Below, piece after piece: positions 32,239-41,045 of a DNA stretch of 47,906 nt. The notes beneath the pieces are model-generated. The model had not been told where the DNA came from and did no database searches. It saw nothing but the letters and a program-made list of their open reading frames with translations. The stretch spans positions 1 to 47,906 of the forward strand of contig DAHWUG010000004.1 of NCBI GenBank assembly GCA_027334715.1. Reading direction: 5' to 3'. This DNA is from Nanobdellota archaeon (GTDB lineage: Archaea; Nanobdellota; Nanobdellia; Pacearchaeales; GW2011-AR1). The first letter of the stretch is position 1. Every line of letters starts with the position of its first letter. Position numbers and translations under genes: made by a program.

Positions 32239-33051
32239 ATGCCTTCAAAAAAAGAGAGGTTTGAAAAAATTGTTGCTGATATCAAAAGCATAAAAGTGCA
32301 GGGAGCAAACAACGTTGCAAAAGCAGCTCTTGCAGCATACTCCCTTATTCCTGATAAAAAATCAGAAAAAATTCTTCTTGATTCAAGGCCAACAGAACCG
32401 ATGATGCGCAAGGTTCTCCAGCTTGCTAAAAAAACGCCCAAACAGAAAATATTGAGACATTTTCAGGACAGTCAGGAAAAAATGAATAATACTGTCTTAA
32501 ACCTTGTAAAAAATGATAAAATTATTTTCACCCACTGCCATTCAACAAGCGTTTCAAAAGCTCTTATAAATGCACACAGAAAAGGAAGGAAATTTGAGGT
32601 TTATCTTACAGAAACGCGCCCATTGTATCAAGGCAGAAGAACAGCCAAGGAATTAAGGAAAACAGGGATAAAAGTCACAATGTTTGTAGATTCATCTCTT
32701 GGAATTGCCCTATCAGGCGAGCAAGGATTCAGAAAACCGGGCAAAATACTCATAGGCGCTGATGCAATTTTAAAAACAGGCGTGATAAACAAAGTTGGTT
32801 CAGAGCTTTTGGCCAGAATTGCAAATGAAGAAAAAATACCTTTTTATGTTGTTTCAGACTCATGGAAGTTTTCAAATAAAAAAATACCAATAGAACAAAG
32901 ATCATTGAACGAGGTCTGGAACAAAGCCCCTAAAAATATCAGAATAAAAAATCCTGCATTTGAATTCGTCCACAAAAAGTACATAACAGGAATTGTAAGC
33001 GAGTTAGGACTAATGAACTATGGAAAATTCTTAAGAAAAATCTCACTCTGA
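32239..33051 (+). CDS. Ribose-1,5-bisphosphate isomerase-like protein (eIF2B alpha/beta/delta family)
   Basis: 270 residues, about 50 shorter than typical isomerases. IKSIKVQGANNVAKAALAAY, FTHCHSTSVSKALINAHRKG with the cysteine of the active-site loop, VYLTETRPLYQGRRTAKEL and ILIGADAILKTGVINKVGSELLA with the catalytic aspartate are all present. In archaea this family includes the isomerase of the AMP-RuBisCO pathway and eIF2B-like regulators. Both catalytic residues favour an isomerase. No other pathway gene is in the window. The gene converges with prefoldin alpha, 9-base overlap. Confidence 0.82.
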   Translation: MPSKKERFEKIVADIKSIKVQGANNVAKAALAAYSLIPDKKSEKILLDSRPTEPMMRKVLQLAKKTPKQKILRHFQDSQEKMNNTVLNLVKNDKIIFTHCHSTSVSKALINAHRKGRKFEVYLTETRPLYQGRRTAKELRKTGIKVTMFVDSSLGIALSGEQGFRKPGKILIGADAILKTGVINKVGSELLARIANEEKIPFYVVSDSWKFSNKKIPIEQRSLNEVWNKAPKNIRIKNPAFEFVHKKYITGIVSELGLMNYGKFLRKISL

Positions 33052-33441
33052 AGCCTTTCTGAATTCTTCTAAAGTTCTCGTCATTTCTTTGCTTATTCTT
33101 TCAAGATTATCACCCATCTCTTTTTTGACAGAAATTAGTTTTTTCGTCTGCTCATTTATTATCTCTTTTGTTTCTGGTATGCTTTTTTTCACGAAATTTC
33201 CCTGCCCAATATCCACAGTTAAATCATCAGAAGCAAGTTTTGCCCTTACAAATATCCCCTTTCCCAAAGGGCTTAGAATTTCCCTCCCAACACCATTTTT
33301 TATGTCATCAAGCCCAAAACCAAGCGAGCTAAGGTCATTTATTCCTTTTTCTACAGCTTCCATCTGCTCTTGCATCTGATTCATCTGCTGTTCAAACATG
33401 CTTAATTTAAAAATAATTTCCTGCTGCTTTTCTTTTTCCAT
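33043..33441 (-). CDS. pfdA: Prefoldin subunit alpha
   Basis: 132 residues. Two long coiled-coil segments, MFEQQMNQMQEQMEAVEKGI (about 14-34) and the ETKEIINEQTKKLISVKKEM C-terminal half, flank beta strands with GREILSPLGKGIFVRAKL, the archaeal prefoldin alpha hairpin. Prefoldin captures unfolded proteins for the chaperonin. A TATA-like TTTTTATATT lies near 33468-33477. In archaea pfdA often lies near ribosomal and Sec genes, as here. Confidence 0.9.
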   Translation of the reverse strand: MEKEKQQEIIFKLSMFEQQMNQMQEQMEAVEKGINDLSSLGFGLDDIKNGVGREILSPLGKGIFVRAKLASDDLTVDIGQGNFVKKSIPETKEIINEQTKKLISVKKEMGDNLERISKEMTRTLEEFRKASE

Positions 33442-33534
33442 TTTTCTTGAATGGGAAAGCGTAGCAAATTTTTATATTTGCTCTTTTTCCATTTTTTTCT
33501 GATTTTAATATAGAATAATAGTTTTTAAGTTTTC

Positions 33535-34077
33535 TTAAACAACATTCATCATCTTTCTTAATATTGATGTGAAAATTATTGTTCCTATAAAATAAAACCA
33601 GAACCAGCTAAGGAATCCAAGGAAGCTGAAAGGAACCCTTGTAAAATAATCCACAAACCATCTGAATAAAAGGATAAGGGGTATTGCAGTGTAAATTATG
33701 GGCCTTAAGGTTAACTTGAACATAGGTCCCATTACCTTCATTAACTTCATGCTTAATTCAGTATGTTCCTTTGAGCCAGATTCCAATTTTTTAAGCTGTT
33801 CCTGCATTTCTTTCTGCTCTTTTTTCATTTGCTTAAGGGTTTCCTGGTCTGTCATGTATTTCTGTACAATTGTAGTAAACAAAGATAGGATTAATACAAT
33901 AATTGTCATTCCCAAAGTCAGATTCCAGTTAAGAAGTGCACCAGCTGTCGGATTTAGTACATATTCAACGGAATTTTTAATCAAAGAAACGCTGTTATAG
34001 AAAGAGGCTATAAGCACGGATATAAGAACTGCTATAAAAACGCCCCGAAAGCTTCCCTCTTTTCCTTTTGAATCCAT
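33535..34077 (-). CDS. EMC3/TMCO1-like membrane protein (DUF106, YidC/Oxa1 superfamily)
   Basis: 180 residues. Three membrane helices with a coiled coil between the first pair (QKYMTDQETLKQMKKEQKEM to about residue 105) and MKLMKVMGPMFKLTLRPIIY after it. This is the DUF106 layout, the archaeal member of the Oxa1 superfamily thought to insert membrane proteins. It lies after secY in the same direction, as in other archaea. adk, often between them, is absent. Confidence 0.9.
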   Translation of the reverse strand: MDSKGKEGSFRGVFIAVLISVLIASFYNSVSLIKNSVEYVLNPTAGALLNWNLTLGMTIIVLILSLFTTIVQKYMTDQETLKQMKKEQKEMQEQLKKLESGSKEHTELSMKLMKVMGPMFKLTLRPIIYTAIPLILLFRWFVDYFTRVPFSFLGFLSWFWFYFIGTIIFTSILRKMMNVV

Positions 34078-34098
34078 TTTTCAAAAAAGCATAGATTG

Positions 34099-34107
34099 TT
34101 TTTAAAC
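34099..34107 (-). promoter_or_regulatory. TATA-like promoter of the DUF106 gene
   Basis: GTTTTTAAAC-type element centred about 26 bases before ATG 34077. Confidence 0.45.
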
Positions 34108-34152
34108 CTTCACGAATTTCCCCTAAGTGAAATTTACCGAATATTTGAGAAA

Positions 34153-35589
34153 TTATTTAATAAATTTTCTCATCATAGGAGACATGTCCATCTGGTGTTG
34201 CTGCGCGATATTCTGATAAAATTGGAATAATATCATAATTACAAGAAGAATTGCTGTTCCTGAGACAAGAGCTCCAAGCAAATCAGTAAGAGCTGCCAAA
34301 AAACCTATTGCCAATCCTCCCATTATTGTAAGAGGCATGATATATCTGTCAAGAATGCTTTCAATTATTCTTTCATCTTGCCTGAACCCTGCAACTTGCA
34401 GTCCAGATGATGAAATATTATGTGCCTGACTCTTTGCATCCATATTGGATGTTTTTACCCAGAAAACAGCAAACAATGTAGAAAAGAACATGAAGAAAAT
34501 TATATGCGTTACCCCCTGCAACAAAAATATTGGTAAAAATCCACCTCTTATTATCAAATCAAGCAAGTTTGTAGAGCCCAACCAGAATGCAAGGCCTGCA
34601 ACAGGCTGTCCCTGTGAAAACTGTCCAAGGAATGTAAAATAAGATGCAAATTTTGCAATGCCCCCGCATGCTGCTCCTGAAGCACATGATGTAGCGGCAT
34701 TTTGTATGATTCCCGCAAACAACTGGAAGTTTGCAATCAAAGCAGCTGTGAAAATTACAGGTATAACAGATGAGTAAAAGAATGACAAAGGCCATTTCAT
34801 TGCATATCCCCTTATTCTTCCGAATGAAAGGGGGACTTCAACTTTCAAGGACTGTGCCCACACAATTAAAAGGAAAATTCCAACTGTTGCAATTATTGCA
34901 CCTGCTGCTGAGAAAAGTTCTGTTGGCAGTCTGTTTATAAGAGATTGTATAAGAACAAGAACTTTACCAGAACAGGGGACATCTTTAAAATTAAGAAGGC
35001 AATTTCTTCCCTGCTGGTCTATGAACTGGAATGCTCCTGTTATAAGCCTCCATGAAACACCTGCCGCAATGAAAAGACTTACACCAGAGCCAAAGCCCCA
35101 TTTCTGCACTAATTCATCCATATAGTATATTGCAACACCTCCCAGTATCAGCTGGATTATCAGCAATGATTCAAGTCCTGGAGCAGCCTGCAAACCCTTA
35201 AGCACGACATAGACAGCAGCCTCGAAAATTATAAAAAAGAACACAAGAAGTTTTTGTATACCTTGAAAGAGTTTTTTACCTTCATCAGTTGTCGTGTCTA
35301 TATTTATTATTCCTGCACCATTGAGAAGTTGAAGAATAATCGACGCAGTGACTATTGGTCCTATACCCAGTGAGATTATGCTTCCAAAATCAGTTCCAAG
35401 AATTATTGCAAGGTACTGAAATTGGGAAAGGGAATTTGAAGACAGCCCAAAAAGGGGAATATTTGCAAGAATGAAAAAAGCGCCAAGAACTATCAATGTC
35501 CACTTTAATTTTGTGTTAAACCCTACTTTTTTCTCTTCGGGTTTTCTTACTTCAGGAATCAATCCAAAAATCTTTCTTAAATCCACCAT
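34153..35589 (-). CDS. secY: Protein translocase subunit SecY
   Basis: 478 residues, ten membrane helices. Near the start PEVRKPEEKKVGFNTKLKWTL precedes helix 1. LGTDFGSIISLGIGPIVTASIILQLLNGAG is the plug/helix 2 signature. The cytoplasmic loop VPLSFGRIRGYAMKWPLSFFYSSVIPVI binds the ribosome and SecA-like partners. It is the central channel for export and insertion. Although it follows uL15, a TATA-like box and a 72-base gap suggest a separate promoter. SecD/SecF are encoded earlier in the window. Confidence 0.97.
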   Translation of the reverse strand: MVDLRKIFGLIPEVRKPEEKKVGFNTKLKWTLIVLGAFFILANIPLFGLSSNSLSQFQYLAIILGTDFGSIISLGIGPIVTASIILQLLNGAGIINIDTTTDEGKKLFQGIQKLLVFFFIIFEAAVYVVLKGLQAAPGLESLLIIQLILGGVAIYYMDELVQKWGFGSGVSLFIAAGVSWRLITGAFQFIDQQGRNCLLNFKDVPCSGKVLVLIQSLINRLPTELFSAAGAIIATVGIFLLIVWAQSLKVEVPLSFGRIRGYAMKWPLSFFYSSVIPVIFTAALIANFQLFAGIIQNAATSCASGAACGGIAKFASYFTFLGQFSQGQPVAGLAFWLGSTNLLDLIIRGGFLPIFLLQGVTHIIFFMFFSTLFAVFWVKTSNMDAKSQAHNISSSGLQVAGFRQDERIIESILDRYIMPLTIMGGLAIGFLAALTDLLGALVSGTAILLVIMILFQFYQNIAQQHQMDMSPMMRKFIK

Positions 35590-35611
35590 ATTAAATATAC
35601 TTATTTAACAT

Positions 35612-35620
35612 CGTTTAAAA
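35612..35620 (-). promoter_or_regulatory. TATA-like promoter of secY
   Basis: CGTTTAAAA on the + strand (TTTTAAACG on the coding strand) is centred about 27 bases before ATG 35589, inside the gap between uL15 and secY. Confidence 0.5.
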
Positions 35621-35661
35621 CCTTTATGATTAATTCAAATTTATTAAAATGAAATCGCATT

Positions 35662-36159
35662 TCAATTGGCTTTTTCTTCCCCAATCTTCTTATTTCTCAG
35701 TAAAATCTCTCCGCCCGCCTTCTTTATTTTTTCAATGGCAGATTCTGAAGCTCCAAGGGCTTTTATGAACATCTTGTTTCTGACCTTGTAATTTTCTGAG
35801 CTGTCAAGAATCTTATACTTCTCAAGATTTATCTCAAAACCATTTGGTGTTTTTTTTGCAATGCTTTTTTTTATAAAACTTTCAATATTGAACTCAATTG
35901 TTGCAAGATTAATTCTGAGCCTTTTGTCTCTTTCTGTTTTTCTGCTTGTAACTCCCTGTTTCCCGAAATAATTATGTCCGTAAAGTTTTGTTACAAGGGT
36001 TTTTTTCTGATCAGCTCTTTTGCCTGTTCCAGCCATTCCTTTTCCTCCGCGGTGTCCTGACTTCTTGTGCTTTTTTCTTGCTCCCCACCCATGTGTGCCG
36101 GCTCCTCTGCCCCTCATTCTGGAAACTCTTCTTCTTCTTTTTGTTCTTTTTAATGGCAT
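35662..36159 (-). CDS. rpl15: 50S ribosomal protein uL15 (L15)
   Basis: 165 residues. KRRRRVSRMRGRGAGTHGWGARKKHKKSGHRGGKGMAGTGKR is the basic glycine-rich N-terminal tail that threads into 23S rRNA; YFGKQGVTSRK follows. Last ribosomal gene of the superoperon, one base after uL30. Confidence 0.97.
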   Translation of the reverse strand: MPLKRTKRRRRVSRMRGRGAGTHGWGARKKHKKSGHRGGKGMAGTGKRADQKKTLVTKLYGHNYFGKQGVTSRKTERDKRLRINLATIEFNIESFIKKSIAKKTPNGFEINLEKYKILDSSENYKVRNKMFIKALGASESAIEKIKKAGGEILLRNKKIGEEKAN

Positions 36160-36160
36160 T

Positions 36161-36577
36161 TTATAGCATCCTCACGACAAGATCGTTTATTTTTTCTCCA
36201 TTGTCCCCCAAAACTCCCTTTGGAAAATGTAATTTGCTGTCTATTCCTCCTCTTGCGGGGTGCAACCTGAAAAAAGGCTTTAAATTTAATTCTTCATACT
36301 TTTTTCCTTTTTCAAGGCTTTCTATTACCTTTTTTGCATCAATTATTTTTTTCTTATCAATTCTCTTTCCTCTTTTTTCTATAAGCTTTTCAAAAACATT
36401 ATTTTCTATGATTCCAAACGCAATGAAATTTCTTATTTTGTTTATCATTCCAATTTCTTCTTTATTGGGATTTATAACAACACATGTATACTTTTTCCCA
36501 AGCCTAAGCCTGTTTAAAGTTTCCCTTACTCTATAATCAAGTTTTACATCTCCAGATATCCTTATTATGCAGATCAT
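36161..36577 (-). CDS. rpl30: 50S ribosomal protein uL30 (L30)
   Basis: 138 residues. IIRISGDVKLDYRVRETLNRLRLGKKYTCVVI and FRLHPARGGIDSKLHFPKGVLGDNGEKI are archaeal uL30 segments, longer than the ~60-residue bacterial form. Start overlaps the uS5 stop by 4 bases. Confidence 0.96.
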   Translation of the reverse strand: MICIIRISGDVKLDYRVRETLNRLRLGKKYTCVVINPNKEEIGMINKIRNFIAFGIIENNVFEKLIEKRGKRIDKKKIIDAKKVIESLEKGKKYEELNLKPFFRLHPARGGIDSKLHFPKGVLGDNGEKINDLVVRML

Positions 36578-37437
36578 TTTATTTTTTGGTTTGTTTTATT
36601 TAAAGCATCAATGCAGGCTTTTACCATGTTGAAAGTTGTCCTTCCGCTTCCAAATGTTTTGCTGTAAACATCCTTTATTCCCGCAAGCTTAATTATTTTT
36701 TTCAGTTCATTGGCAACAACAAGACCTGTTCCCTGCGGAGCAGGAATAAGTGTTACCCTAACGCTTCCAGATTGTCCCGTAACTTTGAATGGAACAGTAT
36801 GGGGCTCATTGCATGAGCAGTCAAAGCTTGAGCATTCTCTTCTTATTTTTATAATTCCGAGTTTTGCTTTTCTTATGGCCTTGTCTCTTGCAGGAAGAGT
36901 TTCCTTGGCCTTTCCTTCACCTATGCCAACATGCCCTGCTTCATCCCCCACTACAGCCATTGTTGAGAATGTAGGAATGTTTCCTTCCTGTGTTTTTTTC
37001 TGGGTCTGTCTCCATGCTCTTCTTTTTCCACCTCCAAATTTACCCTTTGCCTGTCCAATAAGAACAAGGTCTGTCTTCAAATTAAGGAGCTTGTCAACTA
37101 TCTGCTCTTCAAGAATTTTTCTTTTTGAATCAAGTATTTCATCAATGTTTTTGATTTTGTCATCTTTTACTTCTTTTCCCAGTTTTGTTTTAGGTTCCCA
37201 TTCAGACAAGATTTCCTCCCTGCTTTTCCCCTTGAATCTGTCCCTCCTTGCTACAATTACTTCTTCAGGCTCAACTGCCTTTATAATTTCCTCAGGTATT
37301 GTTTCATCTATCATTTTTTCAGTGACTTCTTCTGTTTTCTCCGCCTTTTCCTGGGCTTCTTCTTCGCTCATTGTTTTGTGGGCCTCTACTGTTTTTTTTG
37401 TATCCTCAAATTCCTGTTTTTTTGTCTTTTTTTCCAT
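36574..37437 (-). CDS. rps5: 30S ribosomal protein uS5 (S5) with acidic N-terminal extension
   Basis: 287 residues against about 200-240 in most archaea. The first ~70 residues are Glu/Lys-rich (for example TMSEEEAQEKAEKTEEVTEK). The core then shows LVLIGQAKGKFGGGKRRAWR and VGDEAGHVGIGEGKAKETLPA of the S5 RNA-binding domain and APQGTGLVVANELKKIIKLAGIKDVYSK. uS5 lies at the mRNA entry side. The extension is probably disordered. Confidence 0.96.
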   Translation of the reverse strand: MEKKTKKQEFEDTKKTVEAHKTMSEEEAQEKAEKTEEVTEKMIDETIPEEIIKAVEPEEVIVARRDRFKGKSREEILSEWEPKTKLGKEVKDDKIKNIDEILDSKRKILEEQIVDKLLNLKTDLVLIGQAKGKFGGGKRRAWRQTQKKTQEGNIPTFSTMAVVGDEAGHVGIGEGKAKETLPARDKAIRKAKLGIIKIRRECSSFDCSCNEPHTVPFKVTGQSGSVRVTLIPAPQGTGLVVANELKKIIKLAGIKDVYSKTFGSGRTTFNMVKACIDALNKTNQKIK

Positions 37438-37439
37438 TT

Positions 37440-37934
37440 TTATTTTCCTTCTATTTTTGATTTAATCTTGTCAAATGTTGCTGAAAAATCAGTTTTCATG
37501 TTTTTTCCCTTTATTCTTTCCTCGCTTGGAAAAACTTCTGTCCCTGATTTTATTTTTATTCCCGAGTCTACAATTCCCTTAACAAATGCAAAAACTCTCC
37601 CCTTTGGCACATTTCTTATCATCCCCATATCCAAGACAGGGACTTCAAGCTTTTTTTCACTTATTTTCTTTCCAAAAATGAAACCTGTGAGGTAAGAGGC
37701 GCTAAGAGACTTCAAACTTCCTTTCATGTCTTCTGGCCATCCGTGTTTTAGCAATAACTTTGATGTAATTCCAAAAACAACCTTGTCTTTTGCTTCATCG
37801 CTTTTGACATACGCAGCAATAATATACCTGTCAGTTTTTCTGAAAACAGCTCTAGGCACATCACTTTTCAAAAGCTTCATCCTTATATTGTAATCTGTCT
37901 TGTTTTCCTTTCTTCTGCGTCTTATTGTTTTCAT
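37440..37934 (-). CDS. rpl18: 50S ribosomal protein uL18 (L18)
   Basis: 164 residues. RRKENKTDYNIRMKLLKSDVPRAVFRKTDRYIIAAYV and FAFVKGIVDSGIKI match archaeal uL18, which binds 5S rRNA together with uL5. The start overlaps the eL19 stop by 4 bases. Confidence 0.96.
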   Translation of the reverse strand: MKTIRRRRKENKTDYNIRMKLLKSDVPRAVFRKTDRYIIAAYVKSDEAKDKVVFGITSKLLLKHGWPEDMKGSLKSLSASYLTGFIFGKKISEKKLEVPVLDMGMIRNVPKGRVFAFVKGIVDSGIKIKSGTEVFPSEERIKGKNMKTDFSATFDKIKSKIEGK

Positions 37935-38338
37935 TTTTTTACTCCTGCAAGATATTCTTTTACCTGTGATTTATTCCTGAAATCCTTGTTCCTTATTTTT
38001 TTCATTATCTCAGACAATTTTTCCCCAGAAATTTTTCCTTCTGATTCAAGGCCTCTTGAATAATTCCTTAAATTTCTTGTAAGGATTATGTAATTTCTTT
38101 TTCTGTTTCTTTTCTTTTTTCTTATATTGCCCATACTTCTGCTTTTTCCATTTTTACTTGCTTTTCTTCTCCCCTTTCCCTCTTTTATTAATATTGCCCC
38201 GTTTTTAACAAGCTCCTTAATGTCCTGTTTTGTTATTGCTTCCTTTATCTCATCAAGCCTGGATTCTAGGAAAACAATCCTGCTGCTTCCTACATTAAGG
38301 GTTCTCATTGCCAGTTTTTTCTTTTTACTTAGATTCAT
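37931..38338 (-). CDS. rpl19e: 50S ribosomal protein eL19 (L19e)
   Basis: 135 residues from ATG 38338; an earlier in-frame ATG at 38362 would reach further into eL32. MNLSKKKKLAMRTLNVGSSRI and GRRKASKNGKSRSMGN match eL19, a helical large-subunit protein near the tunnel exit. Overlaps eL32 by 14 bases. Confidence 0.94.
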   Translation of the reverse strand: MNLSKKKKLAMRTLNVGSSRIVFLESRLDEIKEAITKQDIKELVKNGAILIKEGKGRRKASKNGKSRSMGNIRKKKRNRKRNYIILTRNLRNYSRGLESEGKISGEKLSEIMKKIRNKDFRNKSQVKEYLAGVKK

Positions 38339-38672
38339 TTTTCTTAAGGAATTTTTCTGCATTTATATTCTGAAAATTTATCTTCATTTCTACAGCTTTT
38401 TTTAAAATTTCTTTTTTATTCTTTTTTCCTACGCTGCCCAGGATGATCACACTGTATTTTTCTGCATTTCCCAAATCCTTGACATTGTAAACAATAATTT
38501 TTGATTTTTCTTCTACTTTGTTTTTGTATCCAATGCTCACTATCGGAGCTCTGCCTTTTCTATTTTCTCTCATCTTATTGCTCCTTCCTTTAGGCTTTCT
38601 CCATTTTCTAATCTTTTTTCTTTTTTTTCCTATAAGAAGATGCGTTCCTGTTCCCCGCCTTAAAAATTTCAT
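38325..38672 (-). CDS. rpl32e: 50S ribosomal protein eL32 (L32e)
   Basis: 115 residues. KFLRRGTGTHLLIGKKRKKIRKWRKPKGRSNKMRENRKG is the basic N-terminal part of the family, and IVSIGYKNKV follows. Start overlaps the uL6 stop by 4 bases. Confidence 0.94.
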   Translation of the reverse strand: MKFLRRGTGTHLLIGKKRKKIRKWRKPKGRSNKMRENRKGRAPIVSIGYKNKVEEKSKIIVYNVKDLGNAEKYSVIILGSVGKKNKKEILKKAVEMKINFQNINAEKFLKKNESK

Positions 38673-39211
38673 ATTTCGCTCCCGACTTTTTTTGTCATGA
38701 AAATACCGTCTTGGAAAACTCTCCTGTCTCTTGATCTTATTTTTGTGGCAGTTTCAAGCTTTGCAGCTGCCTGCCCGGCAAGCTCCTTGTCTACAGACTT
38801 CACTTTTATCATATTTCCGTTTATTTCCACTTCAACATTTTCAGGAAGAACAGCTTTTCTTGGAGTTTTCTCGCCAAGGAAATTTTTTATTGAGATCTCT
38901 CTGCCCTTTACTTCAATTGTTACCGGAAAATGGCTGAATACCGACTTTAATTCGTATTCAAATTTTTCCTGAACTCCATGAACCATATTATTTACATGAG
39001 CAGCGATTGTATTCATCATTTTTTTCTCTTTTTTTGTTGAATTTTTGCTTCCTATTGATACTTTTCCATCTTTTTTCACGAATTCCAATGAGCCTGTTTT
39101 GAACATTCTCGAGCTTTCGCCTTCTTTTCCCCTGACTTTTATTACATTTCCATCTATTTCAACTTCAACTCCGCTTGGGATTTCTATTTCCTTAAAAAGC
39201 TCTTTTCTCAT
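38669..39211 (-). CDS. rpl6: 50S ribosomal protein uL6 (L6)
   Basis: 180 residues from ATG 39211. MRKELFKEIEIPSGVEVEIDG is the normal start; the earlier ATG at 39244 lies in uS8. NNMVHGVQEKFEYELKSVFSHFPVTI and FLGEKTPRKAVLPENVEVEI show the two repeated domains. uL6 lies at the factor-binding site. Confidence 0.96.
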   Translation of the reverse strand: MRKELFKEIEIPSGVEVEIDGNVIKVRGKEGESSRMFKTGSLEFVKKDGKVSIGSKNSTKKEKKMMNTIAAHVNNMVHGVQEKFEYELKSVFSHFPVTIEVKGREISIKNFLGEKTPRKAVLPENVEVEINGNMIKVKSVDKELAGQAAAKLETATKIRSRDRRVFQDGIFMTKKVGSEI

Positions 39212-39219
39212 TTTAATTC

Positions 39220-39600
39220 TCAGTAAAAGTATGCAACAAGACACCCTCCTGTGCCATTTTCTACGGCTTCATCATGAGTTACAAGCCCCTTGTTTGTTGA
39301 TACTATTATTGTTCCAATTCCTCTTGCAGGAAGGAATCTTCTCCTATACTTTTCAATATCTTCCTTCTTTACTGTGTACCTCGGCTTTATTGCCCTGCAT
39401 TCTACCATTGTTCCTATGTCAATCTCCACTGTTTTTTTCTTTGAATCTATCTTATACCTTTTTATTGCATTTTTCTGCTTCATTATTTTGAGTACTTCTA
39501 TAAGCAAGCCTGAAATTCTTTTTATTTCAAGAGTTTCTTTTCTTGCCTTTATAGTATTCCTTATCATGTTCAGTGCATCTGAAACAACATCTTGTGACAT
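39220..39600 (-). CDS. rps8: 30S ribosomal protein uS8 (S8)
   Basis: 126 residues. DVVSDALNMIRNTIKARKETL at the N-terminus and GIGTIIVSTNKGLVTHDEAVENGTGGCLVAYFY at the C-terminus define uS8, which binds helix 21 of 16S rRNA. Starts one base after uS14. Confidence 0.97.
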   Translation of the reverse strand: MSQDVVSDALNMIRNTIKARKETLEIKRISGLLIEVLKIMKQKNAIKRYKIDSKKKTVEIDIGTMVECRAIKPRYTVKKEDIEKYRRRFLPARGIGTIIVSTNKGLVTHDEAVENGTGGCLVAYFY

Positions 39601-39601
39601 T

Positions 39602-39832
39602 TTAACTGTATTTTTTAAATCCGATTTCCTGCGCTGTTTCTCTAAAACAGTGTCGGCATAAATTTAGTCCGTATGATTTTATATGCGCCCCGAAACGTCC
39701 GCATCTTTCGCATTTGTTTGCAGCAATTCCTATTTTCCTTTTCTTTGGCTCATTATGCTTTAGGAATTTCTGCTTTTTTTCAGGCTTGCTTTCAAGCTGC
39801 TTCAATATTTTCTTCCAATCACTTGCCGTCAT
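39602..39832 (-). CDS. rps14: 30S ribosomal protein uS14 (S14), zinc form
   Basis: 76 residues. Cys41-x2-Cys44 and Cys59-x2-Cys62 ([25 protein letters not shown]) form the zinc site. The archaeal protein is usually about 50-57 residues, so ~25 residues at the N-terminus are extra. The ATG overlaps the stop of the upstream 19-residue leader frame (ATGA), with AGGAG 8 bases before the ATG. Confidence 0.95.
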   Translation of the reverse strand: MTASDWKKILKQLESKPEKKQKFLKHNEPKKRKIGIAANKCERCGRFGAHIKSYGLNLCRHCFRETAQEIGFKKYS

Positions 39833-39888
39833 TTGAATTTGCTCCTTTTCTTAATTTGAATGAGTGAAAATCTCTGATTTGCTTTCAT
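39829..39888 (-). CDS. Short leader frame A1 before uS14 (19 residues)
   Basis: ATG 39888 starts 10 bases after the uL5 stop and reads [19 protein letters not shown], stopping at TGA 39831-39829 that overlaps the uS14 ATG. An almost identical frame precedes uL14. The peptide is basic and matches no family I know. The internal AAGAAAAGGAG supplies a Shine-Dalgarno sequence for uS14. Translation is not proven: selection may act on the DNA or RNA rather than the peptide. Confidence 0.5.
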   Translation of the reverse strand: MKANQRFSLIQIKKRSKFK

Positions 39889-39893
39889 TTTTT
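39834..39893 (-). repeat. 60-bp direct repeat A, copy 1
   Basis: Identical base for base to 41870-41929. It fills most of the gap between uL5 and uS14 and includes a leader frame, a small AAATC/GATTT hairpin (39868-39880) and the AGGAG element before uS14. Confidence 0.9.
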
Positions 39894-39898
39894 TGTAT

Positions 39899-40393
39899 TT
39901 AAACGAAACTGGTTTTAAACTTGTCCTCCATGAATTTTATTATTTCTTCCCTTGTAACATCATTTCTTTTAGGGACTTTTCCTTCCTTTATTTTTTTCAA
40001 CTTAATCCTTCTTCCTGCTCTTTGGAATGCAACAGAAACATCAAATCCCATTATTCCTATATCCCTTTGGTACTCAACTCCGGGTATTTCAATGTATTCC
40101 TTTACTCCGAATGAAAAACTGTTTTCCCTTATCTGGCTTTTTTTGAGTGTATTGTCTTTTGTTGCAAGCATTCTTCTGATAAGCTCCTCAAAATTTTCTC
40201 TTAAGGTAACCATTGCGCCAACTTCAAGCTTTGGCCTCACTCCAAAAGCAGGAATTCTCTTGTGTGACCTTCTTTTCGACGGTTTTCTTCCTGTTATGAG
40301 ACTTAGTAGCTTGACTCCTTTCTCGAGGTTTTCTCCAGTCCCGCCTATGCTAAGGACAACTTTCTCTATTTTTATTTCTCTCATCTTGTTCAT
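39899..40393 (-). CDS. rpl5: 50S ribosomal protein uL5 (L5)
   Basis: 164 residues. IEKVVLSIGGTGENLEKGVKLLSLITGRKPSKRRSHKRIPAFGVRPKLE and RDIGIMGFDVSVAFQRAGRRIKLKK identify uL5, which binds 5S rRNA and touches the P-site tRNA. It lies one base after eS4. ATGs at 40393 and 40384 are both possible. Confidence 0.96.
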   Translation of the reverse strand: MNKMREIKIEKVVLSIGGTGENLEKGVKLLSLITGRKPSKRRSHKRIPAFGVRPKLEVGAMVTLRENFEELIRRMLATKDNTLKKSQIRENSFSFGVKEYIEIPGVEYQRDIGIMGFDVSVAFQRAGRRIKLKKIKEGKVPKRNDVTREEIIKFMEDKFKTSFV

Positions 40394-40394
40394 T

Positions 40395-41045
40395 TTATTC
40401 TGTTATTATTATCTGCTTGAGCAGTACATTCAGCTTTTCCTTGCCTTTTGTTTCCATCTCAACGGATTTTTTGTTTAAATCAATTTTTTTTATTTCCCCT
40501 CTTTTTCCGGAATGTTTTCCAACAAAAACAACAGCCTTGGAGCCTTCATTCATTGGAAGGCATTTTTCTATTTTTTTATCCCTGAAATTTATCAGAACAG
40601 AGTCATTTACCTTGCATTTCATTTCTGAAATGAAATTCCTTCCATCCTGAAGATTAAGCTGTGTTTTCTTTCCTTTCAGCATTTTTTTATCCACAAGTTT
40701 TGCAACTTTTTTGTTTACTTCATTTTCATTTATTTCTTTCAGTTCAAACTTTCCTTTTTCAGAGAGGTCAATCCTGTAACTCTTTTTCATGCTTATGAGG
40801 GATATTGTGTCAAAAAGTCCGACAGCCTCTTTTTCATCCTTTGGAATTTTATTGTTCAAAAGGACATTCTTAAGGAAGATGAGCCTTCTTGCTTCTTTCC
40901 TGTTTGAAACCACTTTAGCCATGTCCCTCAATACTGTAAGCAAAGCAATTCCTGAATTAAGGTCAGAGCTTGGTCTTACTACATACCTTCTTCCTTTTCT
41001 GTATACTGGCCAGCTTTTTGGTGCTTTCTGAATCTTAAGGTGCAT
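40395..41045 (-). CDS. rps4e: 30S ribosomal protein eS4 (S4e)
   Basis: 216 residues. HLKIQKAPKSWPVYRKGRRYVVRPSSDLNSGIALLTVLRDM and VGKHSGKRGEIKKID (KOW-like) match eS4, an archaeal/eukaryotic small-subunit protein. It overlaps the uL24 end by 11 bases. Confidence 0.96.
   Translation of the reverse strand: MHLKIQKAPKSWPVYRKGRRYVVRPSSDLNSGIALLTVLRDMAKVVSNRKEARRLIFLKNVLLNNKIPKDEKEAVGLFDTISLISMKKSYRIDLSEKGKFELKEINENEVNKKVAKLVDKKMLKGKKTQLNLQDGRNFISEMKCKVNDSVLINFRDKKIEKCLPMNEGSKAVVFVGKHSGKRGEIKKIDLNKKSVEMETKGKEKLNVLLKQIIITE

Noticed and set aside
36710-37465. Long + strand reading frame antisense to uS5
   Set aside because: It is a shadow of uS5: hydrophobic, low complexity, in a densely packed ribosomal operon, and without promoter or family resemblance.
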